Below are positions 26,703 through 36,157 of a stretch of DNA of 64,000 bases, in pieces (positions within the stretch are counted from its first letter, which is position 1; each line of letters begins with the position of its first letter). The notes under the pieces were generated by a model. That model had not been told where the DNA came from, searched no databases, and saw only the letters and a list, made by a program, of their open reading frames with translations. This DNA comes from JAMXLO01 sp963818775. GTDB taxonomy: Bacteria > Pseudomonadota > Alphaproteobacteria > Acetobacterales > Acetobacteraceae. The translations under genes were made by a program, and so were the position numbers. Where the stretch lies: contig CAWFUF010000009.1 in the NCBI GenBank assembly GCA_963818775.1, positions 1 through 64,000 of the forward strand, read 5' to 3'.

Positions 26703-27179
26703 TCATTCGATGACCAGAGAGAACGTACTTATATATCCAGCCTTGTCAGTCGGTTTATCCGCTTTCGAGTAGAAGACGATATTCTTGCCAATCTCGTCCG
26801 TGAATTGTTCCAAGTACTCTAGCCGGTATTCGAGCGTTGACGCGCTTTCAGGAAAGCTGCCCTTGAGCGTCACAGTGCCGGAATTCAAATCCGCCTCCAT
26901 AGCGAGCGGCACTTGTTCGACACCGCGCGCACTCGTAATGAAGAATGCCACCGGTGCCGCCAGCGGCGGCGGCTGATTGTGTAGTGTGCCGCGCTTACCC
27001 GACGGGACAAACGGTGTGCAGTCGCCTTCGGTGAGAAAGGCGTTCATAATCGTATGCGAACCCTGGCGTGCGATTGCAAAAGTGATGTTCACTCCACCAT
27101 CTGGACTCCCACCAGCGGCTAGTTCGCGCGCCCAACGTGTGATCTCGTCTAGGGCCTTTTCGGTTTGTTTATTCAGCAT
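26703..27179 (-). CDS. Hypothetical protein, 158 aa
   Basis: The preferred start is the ATG at 27179 (MLNKQTEKALDEITRWARE), which has an AAGGG ribosome-binding site; an in-frame ATG at 27200 is possible. It appears to be a soluble alpha/beta protein with an amphipathic N-terminal helix and a beta-rich middle (GTVTLKGSFPESASTLEYRL). No signal peptide or known motif is visible. It lies just outside IS1380 copy 2. Function unknown. Confidence 0.5.
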   Translation of the reverse strand: MLNKQTEKALDEITRWARELAAGGSPDGGVNITFAIARQGSHTIMNAFLTEGDCTPFVPSGKRGTLHNQPPPLAAPVAFFITSARGVEQVPLAMEADLNSGTVTLKGSFPESASTLEYRLEYLEQFTDEIGKNIVFYSKADKPTDKAGYISTFSLVIE

Positions 27180-27362
27180 GACAAACAACCCTTTTCTCAT
27201 AGGTTAATCAACTACGTTGGCGACGCGAGAAGCAAAGCTGGCGGCGAACCCCTAACCCCAAGATCTAGAGAATAGTTCAGATTCAGCCAAGAAGTGTGAG
27301 GTGGCTCACACTTGGAGGCTTCTTTTATGGTCGCCGGTCACCTTCCCCCAACGAGCCCCTAG

Positions 27363-29066
27363 CCTGGATTTCTCAAACGAGAGAGGTGCATCGGGGCTGA
27401 GAATCTGAGAAAAGTGTTGTGCGAGAACAGTTTTTTCCGAATCCAGGATGGCCCCGATGCAGACAGAGTGTAGCGCGACGCTGTTCGAATTTGAAGCGGT
27501 TGAACGGCGAGCGGTGATGGCTGGTTTCGACGGCGGCGACATCACCTCGAACGCGGGGGCGCTGCTGTTGGGGCAGGTGGATCGTGGCCTTGGACTGATC
27601 CGTCGGTTCGCCGGTTGCTTCACCGACCGTCGCGATGCTCGTTACGTTGAGCACCGGGTTGAGACACTGGTGGGACAGCGGATCTTTGGCCTGGTGCTGG
27701 GCTACGAGGACCTCAATGACCACGACGAGCTGCGCAAAGACCCAACATTCGGCGTGCTGACCGGCAAGCTGCATCCGGTGCTGCGGTCGGACTGTGAAGC
27801 ACTGGCGGGCAAGAGCACGCTCAATCGTCTCGAGCACACGCCCAAACGCCATGCCGCGAAGTATCACAGGATCGATTGTGACGGGCCACAGGTTGACGCG
27901 CTGCTGGTCGAGCTTTTCCTGGAGGCGCATGAGCGTGCGCCGCGCGAGATCGTGCTCGATCTCGACAATACCGACATTCCGCTGCACGGCGCTCAGGAAG
28001 GCCGGTTCTTCCATGGTTATTATGACGCGTACTGCTACCTGCCGCTCTACGTGTTCTGCGGCCGGCATCTGCTGCTGGCCCGGCAGCGGCGTGCGAATGT
28101 TGCCGGCAGCGATGGCGCGATCGAAGAGATGACGCGCATCATCGGCCAGATCCGCCAGACGTGGCCGCGCGTGCGCATCATTCTGCGCGGTGACAGCGGC
28201 TTCGCCAACGAGCCGCTGATGCGGTGGTGCGAGGAGCATCGCGTCGATTATGTGTTCGGTCTGGCACGCAATTCCCGCCTGGAGGCCGCGCTCGGCAAAC
28301 AGGGTGCCGAGGCCAGGCGCCTGTGCCTGGCCTCGGGCAAGCCCGCCCGGGTGTTCCGTGACTTCCGCTATCGCACGCGTGACAGCTGGTGCCGCAAACG
28401 GCGCGTTGTCGGCAAGGCCGAGCACACGCCGGACGGTGCCAATCCTCGCTTTGTCGTCACCTCGCTCAAACACGCCCGCATGGCCGATCCCCGTGCCCTC
28501 TACGAGGACCTGTACTGCGCCCGTGGCGAGGCCGAGAACCGCATTGGCGAGCAGTTCGAACTGTTCGCAGATCGTGCCTCGTCCGCCACCATGATGGCCA
28601 ACCAGCTGCGCATGTGGTTCTCGGCGATGGCCTACGTGTTGGTCGATACGTTACGCCGCGTCGGTCTGCACTTTACTCAGTTCGCCGATGCCTCGGCGCA
28701 GACCATCCGTCTCAAGCTCCTGAAGCTCGGCGCCCAGGTGCGTACCAGCGTGCGGCGCATTCACTTCGCCATGGCCTCGGGATGCCCCAACAAGATCGAG
28801 TTCGAACTCGCGCACATCTATCTCCAGCGCGCGTTCAGCTCTGCGTAGGTGCGGCCCACGTCAGACAACCCGGACACCGACGCCCTAGCCACGACACATG
28901 CCTTCTCCCACCCGCATGGCGGGAAAGACATAACCTCCGGACTCGCATTGCGCGAGACAAATGAAAAAAACCCCCATAGGCCCGGGTGGCGGCCTTCGCA
29001 TGCTGAAAGCAACCGCTGACAGCTTCGTTCACAGAATAAATGTCGGCCGCGTTTGAGAAATCCAGG
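27363..29066 (+). mobile_element. IS1380-family insertion sequence, copy 2
   Basis: A complete 1704-bp element with the same terminal repeat as copy 1. It is flanked by a different 4-bp duplication, CTAG (27359-27362 and 29067-29070). It is in plus orientation, so the two copies are inverted relative to each other, with 11.2 kb between them. The paired duplications at each copy show two separate insertions and no inversion between copies since. Confidence 0.95.
27448..28848 (+). CDS. IS1380 family transposase (copy 2)
   Basis: A 466-residue DDE transposase, the same protein as that of copy 1. Asp249 lies in LRGDSGFANEPL and Glu363 in CARGEAENRIGEQ, with the first catalytic Asp in LDLDNTDIPLHG. 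The gene is intact, so either copy could move or act on the other. Confidence 0.95.
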   Translation: MAPMQTECSATLFEFEAVERRAVMAGFDGGDITSNAGALLLGQVDRGLGLIRRFAGCFTDRRDARYVEHRVETLVGQRIFGLVLGYEDLNDHDELRKDPTFGVLTGKLHPVLRSDCEALAGKSTLNRLEHTPKRHAAKYHRIDCDGPQVDALLVELFLEAHERAPREIVLDLDNTDIPLHGAQEGRFFHGYYDAYCYLPLYVFCGRHLLLARQRRANVAGSDGAIEEMTRIIGQIRQTWPRVRIILRGDSGFANEPLMRWCEEHRVDYVFGLARNSRLEAALGKQGAEARRLCLASGKPARVFRDFRYRTRDSWCRKRRVVGKAEHTPDGANPRFVVTSLKHARMADPRALYEDLYCARGEAENRIGEQFELFADRASSATMMANQLRMWFSAMAYVLVDTLRRVGLHFTQFADASAQTIRLKLLKLGAQVRTSVRRIHFAMASGCPNKIEFELAHIYLQRAFSSA

Positions 29067-29338
29067 CTAGCTTTTGTGTTTCTGCGCCGTTCTTTGGCGC
29101 TGCCAAAGTTGCATAAGGGCGGGCCGCAATCTGACAAGCTTATTCGGCGCGGTCTACTCGGGCCCCTCGTCGCTGCCCCCCGCGCTGCCGCGGCTGTTGC
29201 CTCTCTCTGTCCGCACTCCCGGGACAATCACATCCTCACCTTCTTGGCGCGCCGCTGGCAATCGCCGGTACTTGCGCAGGGGGTTTGGCCACTGACGCCT
29301 CCGTCGCCGCGGCCGCCGCATGACCGAGGGGCGCGGTC

Positions 29339-29914
29339 CTACCGCACGCGCACACTTGCCAACTGCCTGGCCGACGTCTCCGTATAGACGACGGTGTTCG
29401 CAATCGAGCGATGGCCCAAGTAATCCTGGATCAACCGCGTGTCAGTCCCTTCCTCGGCCAGCGCAAAGCCACACACGTGCCGGAGCTGGTGCGGGTGGAC
29501 CTTGAACGGCAGGCCAGCTACCGCGCCTGCCCGCGCCACGATGACCTGCGCGATCTGCGCTGACAGCGGCCCTCCGCGCTCTGAGCGAAACACATAGTTG
29601 CCGTTGGACTGCTCATGCATGCGCACGGTGTCAGGCTCCAGCGTGTGTACGCTATCCTTGCTGCCCTTCAGGCGTCGGATGAACAGCGTCCGGTGCTTGC
29701 TCTCCAGGTCAAAGTCCGACCATCGCAGATCGATCGCCTCCGACAGGCGCAAGCCGTGACGGAACAGCATCGTCAGCAGGAGCTTGTCCCTTTCGGGCTG
29801 ACGTCCGATCGTCCCAGCAGCCTCGATTACCCGCCTCGCCTCATCCGGCGATAGATACTTCCTGCGAACATTGGGCTTCTCGTCGCGTGTGATCGCGCCG
29901 CGCATAGCTTGCAT
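29339..29914 (-). CDS. Small tyrosine recombinase (FimB-size integrase)
   Basis: A 191-residue tyrosine recombinase if started at the ATG at 29914 (an ATG at 29905 is also possible). The active-site residues are present: Arg56 (RHGLRLSEA), Lys83, His142 and Arg145 (HPHQLRHV), His168 (LGHRSIANT) and Tyr177. About half its residues match the integrase at 13388-13981, and both end VRVR. The frame stays open for 193 codons upstream (to 30493), but that part is Arg-rich and unlike the family. It marks the right part of the accessory island. Confidence 0.88.
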   Translation of the reverse strand: MQAMRGAITRDEKPNVRRKYLSPDEARRVIEAAGTIGRQPERDKLLLTMLFRHGLRLSEAIDLRWSDFDLESKHRTLFIRRLKGSKDSVHTLEPDTVRMHEQSNGNYVFRSERGGPLSAQIAQVIVARAGAVAGLPFKVHPHQLRHVCGFALAEEGTDTRLIQDYLGHRSIANTVVYTETSARQLASVRVR

Positions 29915-30429
29915 CCGTTGATCTTCCGTGGGTCGGCCTACCCAATCCGCGCCAACTAGCCTCGTCCAAATGGACGCCCATTTGCAGCCAGCCATGCGCC
30001 CGAAATTTTTCCCGGCACGTGGCGCTCCGAGTAGCTCGGGGCGGCTAGACGCGGCAAACCGTCGTGGGCACGGATCATGCCGATGTCGATGTGCGGCAGA
30101 TGCGCCCTTTGCCTGTCGGTGCGCTGGCTCCTCGGCCCCTTCCAGCCTGAGCAGCTCATCGAGGTTCTGCGGCTTGGCCTTGCCGACATCCGCAACGCGG
30201 CGCATTACACAGCGCTTTCGCCGAGGAGGCTGGCCACGGTGCGCGTCCGGTAGTCCCGCCGTCGCGTAGTCAGTGTCGAGCCCCCTGCGCCGCCTCTTCG
30301 CTAAGGCGCAGAGGCGACAGCTGAATTCGCCGGGGCTGGCCGCACAATACCCGCCGGATTTGTTTGAGGACGCGCTCTGGTGCGTTCTCGTTCGAGGGAT
30401 ACCTTTTCGACGGATACCTTCGGGACATC
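29915..30429. other. Region upstream of integrase, no gene seen
   Basis: About 500 bases without a recognisable protein on either strand. The minus-strand frame running into the integrase is open but looks non-coding. The integrase promoter should be here. Confidence 0.4.
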
Positions 30430-30575
30430 GAGCACGGCAGGTGGCCGGGCTGATCCTGATCCCCATGCTCATTTTACAAGCGGCCGCCGACACTGTCGTT
30501 AAACCCGAAGCGCAACACCAGTTTTACTCGACGATGAACCAGATGCAGCCGGGATCCTGCTCTATCAAGTCTTGT
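30430..30575 (+). pseudogene. Alpha/beta hydrolase (lysophospholipase-like) remnant
   Basis: The plus strand reads GLILIPMLILQAAADTVVKP, then EAQHQFYSTMN and a QPGSC stretch. This matches the C-terminal part of serine aminopeptidase S33/monoglyceride-lipase hydrolases, with the acid catalytic residue in AADTVV. The nucleophile elbow and the final His are missing, so only a fragment remains. Confidence 0.5.
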
Positions 30576-30721
30576 CCCCACCGGATGTTCCGATAACCGC
30601 GATGCGCATTCCGGTATTCGCACGGTCTGCTTGAGTTCTGCACAACACGACAGGCCACGCTCGCCCGTAGCTTTTGTCGCAACCGAACTGTTCGGCTAGC
30701 CAACGTACGACACCGGTTTTG

Positions 30722-31979
30722 ATGATGTCCATTGAGTCATCGTCCTTCGGGCGGCGCAACCTCGTAGCCACCGCGGCAGCCTTGGGCGGCGCCTCTAACC
30801 CTGTGAACGCGGGCGCCACAACCGAAGACAATGCGATCCGCCCGTTCCGAGTAGACATACCAGAAGAGGCACTCGTCGATCTGCGCCGGCGCGTAATGGC
30901 GACCCGCTGGCCTGACAGGGAGACGGTCACGGATGAATCGCAAGGCGTGCGGCTCGCGACGATGCAAGAACTCGCGCGCTACTGGGGAACAGACTACGAC
31001 TGGCGCAAGTGCGAGGTGAAATTAAACTGCCTGCCGCAATTCATGACGGAGATCGACGGGCTCAATATTCATTTCATTCACGTCCGTTCGGAACATGAAA
31101 ACGCGCTACCGCTCATCGTCACGCACGGGTGGCCCGGCTCGGTCATCGAACAGCTGAAAATCATCGATCCACTTACCAAGCCTACGGCACATGGAGGAAA
31201 CACATCAGACGCCTTCCACCTGGTGATTCCGTCTTTGCCGGGCTACGGATTTTCAGCAAGGCCGACTACTACCGGCGGGGATCCTATCCGCACCGCCGGT
31301 GCCTGGGTAGCGCTGATGAAGCGTCTTGGATACACGCAATTTGTGGCTCAAGGTGGGGATCTGGGCGCAGGTGTCTGCACTATGATGGCTAAGCAGGCGC
31401 CTTCGGAATTGCTGGGTATTCACACCAACTTCCCTGGCACCATCGTAAGTGGGGCAAAACCGCGGGCGAGTAGGTTAAACGGGTTGTCCGCGGCAACGGA
31501 TGAGGTCTGGGAGGTAAGGAACGACCGGTGAGTGGCTGGTCCGCAACCGTGCACCGAGATAATCCCAGAAAGCGATGCCGAGTTTGGTGGCTGTGTGCAT
31601 CAGGCCGAGGAAGGCGTCGCGACAGTCGCGCCCGGCATCGCTGTGGGTACCGCCGCTAATCTTGCGCTTGATGACGTGACAGCGGATGTCCCGCTCGGAC
31701 CTCGACAACATCACCGCTGACCTGGTTGACGAATACCGCGCTCTCAGGCGCCCGTCTGTATTGGGAGAACAAGGGTGCGTCGTTCTTCGCTGTCAAGGGC
31801 GTCGTCGTCCCGACCGCCGTAAGCGTCTTCCCCGACGAGCTCCATCCTGCTCCGCGGAGCAGGCGTACCCCAAGCTCATTCACTTCAACAAGCTCCCCAA
31901 GGGCGGGCACTTTGCGGCCTGGGAACAGCCGAAGCTCTTTTCAGAAGAGGTTCGAGCGGGCTTCAGATCGCTGCGGTAG
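30722..31979 (+). pseudogene. Epoxide hydrolase, interrupted
   Basis: The first part (30722-31508) encodes a Tat-type signal (SSFGRRNLVATAAALGG), the epoxide-hydrolase N-terminal domain (IRPFRVDIPEEALVDLRRR, ARYWGTDYDWR) and the alpha/beta hydrolase start, with the oxyanion HGWPGS motif and the nucleophile Asp in QGGDLGAG. At about 31509 it is broken by a transposase fragment. The C-terminal part resumes at about 31696 (TNTALSGARLYWENKG) and, after a second frame change near 31855, ends with LPKGGHFAAWEQP carrying the catalytic His. The enzyme would have opened epoxides to diols; this copy is dead. Confidence 0.8.
31509..31695 (-). mobile_element. Transposase C-terminal fragment inside epoxide hydrolase
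   Basis: On the minus strand this segment reads RSERDIRCHVIKRKISGG, then a stretch ending in LGIAFWDYLGARL. It resembles the C-terminal end of an IS66-like DDE transposase, with the catalytic Glu in SERD. Only about 60 codons remain, with no complete ends, and it splits the hydrolase gene. Confidence 0.55.
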
Positions 31980-32009
31980 GGTTCTGCCAATCGACGTAGG
32001 AGATGCGCC

Positions 32010-33059
32010 ATGCCTGACCCTTCGCAGTTCAACACCGACCGCACCGATCCGGGCCGGTGGACAGTCACCTTCAGCAACCCGCCGATCAACATGTTTGTTC
32101 CCACAACGATCGTCGAATTGGGAGCGTTAATGACCGACCTTGAGGCGAATCCGTCCGTAAAGGTCGTAGTGTTCCAGTCCGCGAATCCCGATTTTTTCAT
32201 CGCTCATCTCGACGTATCCAAGGCAGCTGAACGACCAGAGGTGCTGGGCCTTTGGCGCGACTTTGTGCTGCGCCTCTCGTCCACGCCAGTCGTGAGCGTC
32301 GCCAAGATTCGCGGCCGCACGCGCGGCATTGGCAACGAGTTCGTGCTGGCCTGCGACATGCGCTTCGCCAGCCGGCAAAGCGCTCTGTTCGGCAACCCCG
32401 AGATCGGCGTCGGACTGGTCCCGGGCGGCGGAGCGCTGGAATGGCTCCCGCGCCTGGTCGGCCGATCGCGAGCACTCGAGATCGTGCTCAGCGGCGACGA
32501 TTTCGATGCCGATGTCGCGGAGCGCTATGGCTGGGTGAACCGCACGCTGAACGATGACGACCTCGACCCGTTTGTCGATACGCTTGCCGGGCGCTTGGCT
32601 ACGTTCGACCGCGAAGCGCTGGGCGCGGCGAAGGCCCAGATCAATCGGTTCGGGATGCCGACAGCCGGCGAGCTTCAGTCGAGCAACGACATGTTCTTCT
32701 CAACCCTGGCCCTGCCCACTGCGCAGGCGCGCCGTGCCAAGGTCCGCAATTTGGATTACGGCGTTCCGAGCGATTTCGAGTTGAACTTCGGCAGCTACCT
32801 GCCGAGGCTCGGGCGTTCTGGCACATCAGGTCTCAGCGAGCGTCGGGCTGGTCTGGCACACGTTGAAGATGCTTACCCTGTCGCTCAAAAAAAGTCGCTC
32901 CGGGCCGCCGAGCAGGATCGACCGGACGTCGCCAAGGCCCGGGCGGAATGGCGAGAGAACCAGCCGACGCTGGACGCGGGTAGGCTGATCCATTCCGCGG
33001 ACACGGCGCGGCATGCTCGCCGCGCGATGACAGTCAGGCCGCAGCGCGCAGACGGCTGA
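32010..33059 (+). CDS. Enoyl-CoA hydratase/isomerase family protein
   Basis: A crotonase-fold protein starting at the ATG at 32010 with a TAGGAGA ribosome-binding site. Family blocks include WTVTFSNPPINMF, PVVSVAKIRGRTRGIGNEFVLACDMRFAS (the oxyanion-hole region) and EIGVGLVPGGGALEWLPRLVG, where the acid of hydratases is expected. The core ends around residue 275 (SYLPRLGR). About 75 further Arg/Ala-rich residues look like read-through, perhaps after a lost stop or a frameshift. The 3' end overlaps the convergent ATP-grasp gene by 26 bases. The substrate is unknown. Confidence 0.8.
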   Translation: MPDPSQFNTDRTDPGRWTVTFSNPPINMFVPTTIVELGALMTDLEANPSVKVVVFQSANPDFFIAHLDVSKAAERPEVLGLWRDFVLRLSSTPVVSVAKIRGRTRGIGNEFVLACDMRFASRQSALFGNPEIGVGLVPGGGALEWLPRLVGRSRALEIVLSGDDFDADVAERYGWVNRTLNDDDLDPFVDTLAGRLATFDREALGAAKAQINRFGMPTAGELQSSNDMFFSTLALPTAQARRAKVRNLDYGVPSDFELNFGSYLPRLGRSGTSGLSERRAGLAHVEDAYPVAQKKSLRAAEQDRPDVAKARAEWRENQPTLDAGRLIHSADTARHARRAMTVRPQRADG

Positions 33060-33996
33060 GTTCGCGACCCAGGAATTGGGCAATCGCACCAGGGCCCGAT
33101 TGCGCCGTGCCGGTGCGGCCTGCGCGTGCCTCCGCGTCCGGGTTGTAGTTCGTGTTGGTGTTCACATCATAGACCAGCATGCGGCCTTCAGTGTCGGTGA
33201 TGAACTCGATGCCCGCCACCTCGACGCCGGTCGCCGTCAGGAAGCGCTCGAGGCGAACGCGCAGCGCGTCGGGAATGCCGTCAATGATGGTGAATTTCTC
33301 CCTCGGCGGCGCCTCGCCGACCGGACAGTTGGCGTCGCCGATGGCGCATGCGTCCGCCGGGCAGAGCTCGAAGCCGTCGCTGGTGTCAACCTCGACCGCA
33401 TAAAGAAAGCTCCCGCCGACGAATTCGGCGCGTGTAATGACCGGCCTTGGGGCGCGGACATATTCCTGCAGCAGGTGCAGCCCATCCACCGGCGCTCCAT
33501 AGGCCTCGCTTGCGAGGTATGCCGCGAGGCTGTCGCTCGACTGGAAGAGTTGCACGCCGAGCCCCTTGCCGCCACGATTCGGCTTCAAAATGATAGGCTG
33601 ACCCACGAAGTGCCGCAATGCGGCGGCGCAGACGTGTTCGCGGCCGGCGACCAGCACCGTGCGCGGCGTGGCAATGCCGTGGCGTTCCAGTGCGGCGTAC
33701 TGCCGTGCCTTGCTGATCTCGAGGTCCAACGCACCGGGTCCGTTCACCACGCGCCTGTCCCAGCGGGTGAGCCAGGCAAGCACCGCGGCGGTCAGTTCCG
33801 CAGAGAAGCGGTGGTTGCGCGTGTGCGAGGAGGCGCTCATGCGGTTGTAGAACACGCCCGGTGGCGGTGGCGCTGCGAGGTCAAACGTCCCGGCGTCGAG
33901 GAACCACTCCGTCCAGGGCAGCCGGCGTTGGTCGAAAGCCTGGCCAAGCGGCGGCAGCCAGGCCGAGTTCTCATGCAGGACGTGGATGCGGCCCAA
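33034..33996 (-). CDS. ATP-grasp (RimK-like) ligase
   Basis: A 320-residue ATP-grasp enzyme. The middle carries the nucleotide-binding elements IILKPNRGGKGLGVQLF (glycine-rich loop with Lys) and LLQEYVRAP. The C-terminal EFITDTEGRMLVYDVNTNTNYN carries the Mg-binding Glu/Asn residues seen in RimK and related carboxylate-amine ligases. The N-terminal domain (RIHVLHENSAWLPPL) is typical of small-molecule ligases of this type. It probably joins an amino acid or amine to a carboxylate. It is a single gene, with no obvious pathway partner adjacent. Its 3' end overlaps the convergent hydratase gene. Confidence 0.8.
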   Translation of the reverse strand: MGRIHVLHENSAWLPPLGQAFDQRRLPWTEWFLDAGTFDLAAPPPPGVFYNRMSASSHTRNHRFSAELTAAVLAWLTRWDRRVVNGPGALDLEISKARQYAALERHGIATPRTVLVAGREHVCAAALRHFVGQPIILKPNRGGKGLGVQLFQSSDSLAAYLASEAYGAPVDGLHLLQEYVRAPRPVITRAEFVGGSFLYAVEVDTSDGFELCPADACAIGDANCPVGEAPPREKFTIIDGIPDALRVRLERFLTATGVEVAGIEFITDTEGRMLVYDVNTNTNYNPDAEARAGRTGTAQSGPGAIAQFLGRELSRLRAAA

Positions 33997-34192
33997 ATCG
34001 GATCTCCTAGGTCGTCGATCGCCATCGAGATGGATTTTTTGTTCCTGCGCAAGTCGCAGGCCGAAATTCGAAGGAATATCTAAAGATGGGCTTCATCGTG
34101 CAATTTGATGCCACCAACCGATGCCCTGATGGAGGTTTTCGGCCGTCGTGTTGCGGGGGCCTGTTGTCGCTCCTATAAGGCAGCCCATCGAT

Positions 34193-34284
<92 letters not shown>

Positions 34285-34387
34285 CTCGGCCGGCATCTTG
34301 CGCACGGGCCTTGGCGAGTTACGCTGCCCCGCCGTGACGACGGCTGTCCATCGCAGGTTGGCAACAAAAAATCGAGGGAACGTGGCA

Positions 34388-35680
34388 ATGAAGACCACCA
34401 GACGCAGATTCTGGGTCTACTTTCTGCTGCTCGTGTTCGCTGGTATCGCCTACGTCGACCGCGTGAACATGTCGGTCGCGGGCAAGCCGATCGCACACGA
34501 GCTTGGCCTGTCGCCCGTCATGCTGGGCTACTTGTTTTCTTCGTTCCTCTGGGCCTACGTCGTCATGATGCTGCCGGGCGGTCGTTTGATCGACCGCTGG
34601 GGCGCGCACGTGGTCGCAAGCGTGGCCACCGTGGTGTGGTCGGCTGCTCAGATGGCGACCGGTGCCGCCGTGGGCGTCGTGTCGATGCTGTTGGCTCGCT
34701 TGGGTCTCGGTATAGGCGAGGCGCCGTTCTCGCCGGTGGTCTATCGCAGCGTCAGGGCATGGTCGCCCTATACCGAGCGCGGCACCGCAACCGCCTTTAT
34801 CAGCGCCGGCAGCAGTCTCGGTCCAGCGCTGGGCGCGCCACTTGTCGCTTGGCTGATCCAGACATTGTCGTGGCGCTGGTCTTTCGTGATCACGGGTGCG
34901 ATCGGCTTCGTCTGGGTGGGGATCTGGATGGCTCTGGTGTCTACGCCGGAAAAGACTCCGTGGCTGCCTGAGCCGGAGCGGCGGCGCATCCTCGCCGAGC
35001 GCGAAGCCGGTATCGCGGTGCCCGATCACGACGGAGTTGGATATTCGGCGCTCCTGCGGTGCCCGGCGATGTGGGGCCTGTTCGTCTCGCAGGGCTGCCT
35101 CGTTTACTCGCTCTACCTGTATCTCAGCTGGCTACCGAACTACCTGCAAACCTCGCGGGGTTTGTCCGTGGTCGATTCAGGCCTCTACACCTCTGTTCCG
35201 TTTTTCATCGCAACGGCGGTGAACATCATCATCAACTGGGTTGGCGACCGGCTTCTGAGCGCTCATGCAGTGCGGAGCGGACTGCGCCGCTATCTCGTTG
35301 CTCTGTGCCTGTTCCTGACTGCCGCGGGCTTGATCATCCCCTACGTCGAATCACTGACGGCAATCATCATCTTGATATCGATCACGGTTTCCTTCGCCAA
35401 TGCCGGTCCTGCGGCCAACGCCACACTGACCAGTGATCTGCTCCGTTCGCCAGCCGATGCAGGACGCGCTTTCGCGTTCTTGGTCCTCGGCGGCAACGTC
35501 TTCGGCCTGCTTGCACCTATCGTCACCGGATATCTGGTTGAGGCAAGCGGCAACTTCAGCAGCGCATTCATTGCGGCGGGCGTCCTGGCGCTCATCGGCG
35601 CGACGGTAACGCTGGCGCTGTCGCGCGGCGCGATCGGGGAGGCTGTCGTCACAGCAAGGCCATTGGGCACGACTGGTTGA
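34388..35680 (+). CDS. MFS transporter (ACS/anion:cation symporter-like)
   Basis: A 430-residue transporter with about 12 transmembrane helices, starting at the ATG at 34388 with a GAGGGA ribosome-binding site. The frame is open further upstream, but that part runs through the tRNA gene. The N-terminal FAGIAYVDRVNMSVA and the GGRLIDRWGAHVV loop between helices 2 and 3 match the anion:cation symporter family, which imports organic anions such as sugar acids or phthalate. SLGPALGAPLVAWLI and the WRWSFVITGAIGFVWV segment also fit. A perfect hairpin follows the stop. No catabolic genes are adjacent, so the substrate is open. Confidence 0.88.
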   Translation: MKTTRRRFWVYFLLLVFAGIAYVDRVNMSVAGKPIAHELGLSPVMLGYLFSSFLWAYVVMMLPGGRLIDRWGAHVVASVATVVWSAAQMATGAAVGVVSMLLARLGLGIGEAPFSPVVYRSVRAWSPYTERGTATAFISAGSSLGPALGAPLVAWLIQTLSWRWSFVITGAIGFVWVGIWMALVSTPEKTPWLPEPERRRILAEREAGIAVPDHDGVGYSALLRCPAMWGLFVSQGCLVYSLYLYLSWLPNYLQTSRGLSVVDSGLYTSVPFFIATAVNIIINWVGDRLLSAHAVRSGLRRYLVALCLFLTAAGLIIPYVESLTAIIILISITVSFANAGPAANATLTSDLLRSPADAGRAFAFLVLGGNVFGLLAPIVTGYLVEASGNFSSAFIAAGVLALIGATVTLALSRGAIGEAVVTARPLGTTG

Positions 35681-35689
35681 ACCGTACAA

Positions 35690-35719
35690 GGCGAGGCTCG
35701 GGAATCGCCGAGCCTCGCC
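35690..35719. terminator. Bidirectional hairpin between convergent genes
   Basis: GGCGAGGCTCGG (35690-35701) pairs perfectly with CCGAGCCTCGCC (35708-35719) around a 6-base loop. It lies 9 bases after the MFS stop and 11 bases before the end of the convergent small gene. There is no strong U-run on either side, so it may act as an intrinsic terminator or simply protect the 3' ends. Confidence 0.7.
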
Positions 35720-35730
35720 CGCCTGCAAAC

Positions 35731-36006
35731 TCAGGGTGTCGGCAGTGTGGTTATGGTGCCGTTCGACCCGAACACAGTGTTTGTGCCGTTGCCATTGTTC
35801 ATCATCACGCCCACCCCCGCTCCGGTCGGCAGGGTTGTGGTCTGCAGCGCGCCAATGCGTCCCGTCGTAATTATCGACCCGCTGCGAGAGTGCACGAACT
35901 GACCTGCATCAGGCGTCATGGCGCCTTCGCCAAACAGTTCGCGCGCATCGGCGCCTGCGGTGGCGAGGCCAAGCATGATTATGGTCGTCAGCAGAAGTAC
36001 TTTCAT
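35731..36006 (-). CDS. Small exported protein, 91 aa
   Basis: A 91-residue protein with a clear Sec signal (MKVLLLTTIIMLGLATAGADA). The mature part is short, Gly/Thr/Asn-rich and probably disordered (VMMNNGNGTNTVFGSNG). I recognise no domain. It is divergent from another small exported protein. The role may be in the envelope; this is only an inference from the signal. Confidence 0.65.
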   Translation of the reverse strand: MKVLLLTTIIMLGLATAGADARELFGEGAMTPDAGQFVHSRSGSIITTGRIGALQTTTLPTGAGVGVMMNNGNGTNTVFGSNGTITTLPTP

Positions 36007-36157
36007 TTTCGTTCTCCGCTAGGTTGTAGCTGCCGATATGGCTCCGGCACTGGATTCGTCGGCATGCAATGTCTTCATGCGGTCATCCCCGTGGAGAATT
36101 CACAGCCGCGATGACTCGACACCATATTCGAATGCAGAGGGTAGCATGGAGGACGAT

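Noticed and set aside
14433..29066. Composite transposon formed by the two IS1380 copies
   Set aside because: Each copy has its own matching target duplication (TTAG and CTAG), so the 14.6 kb did not move as a unit.
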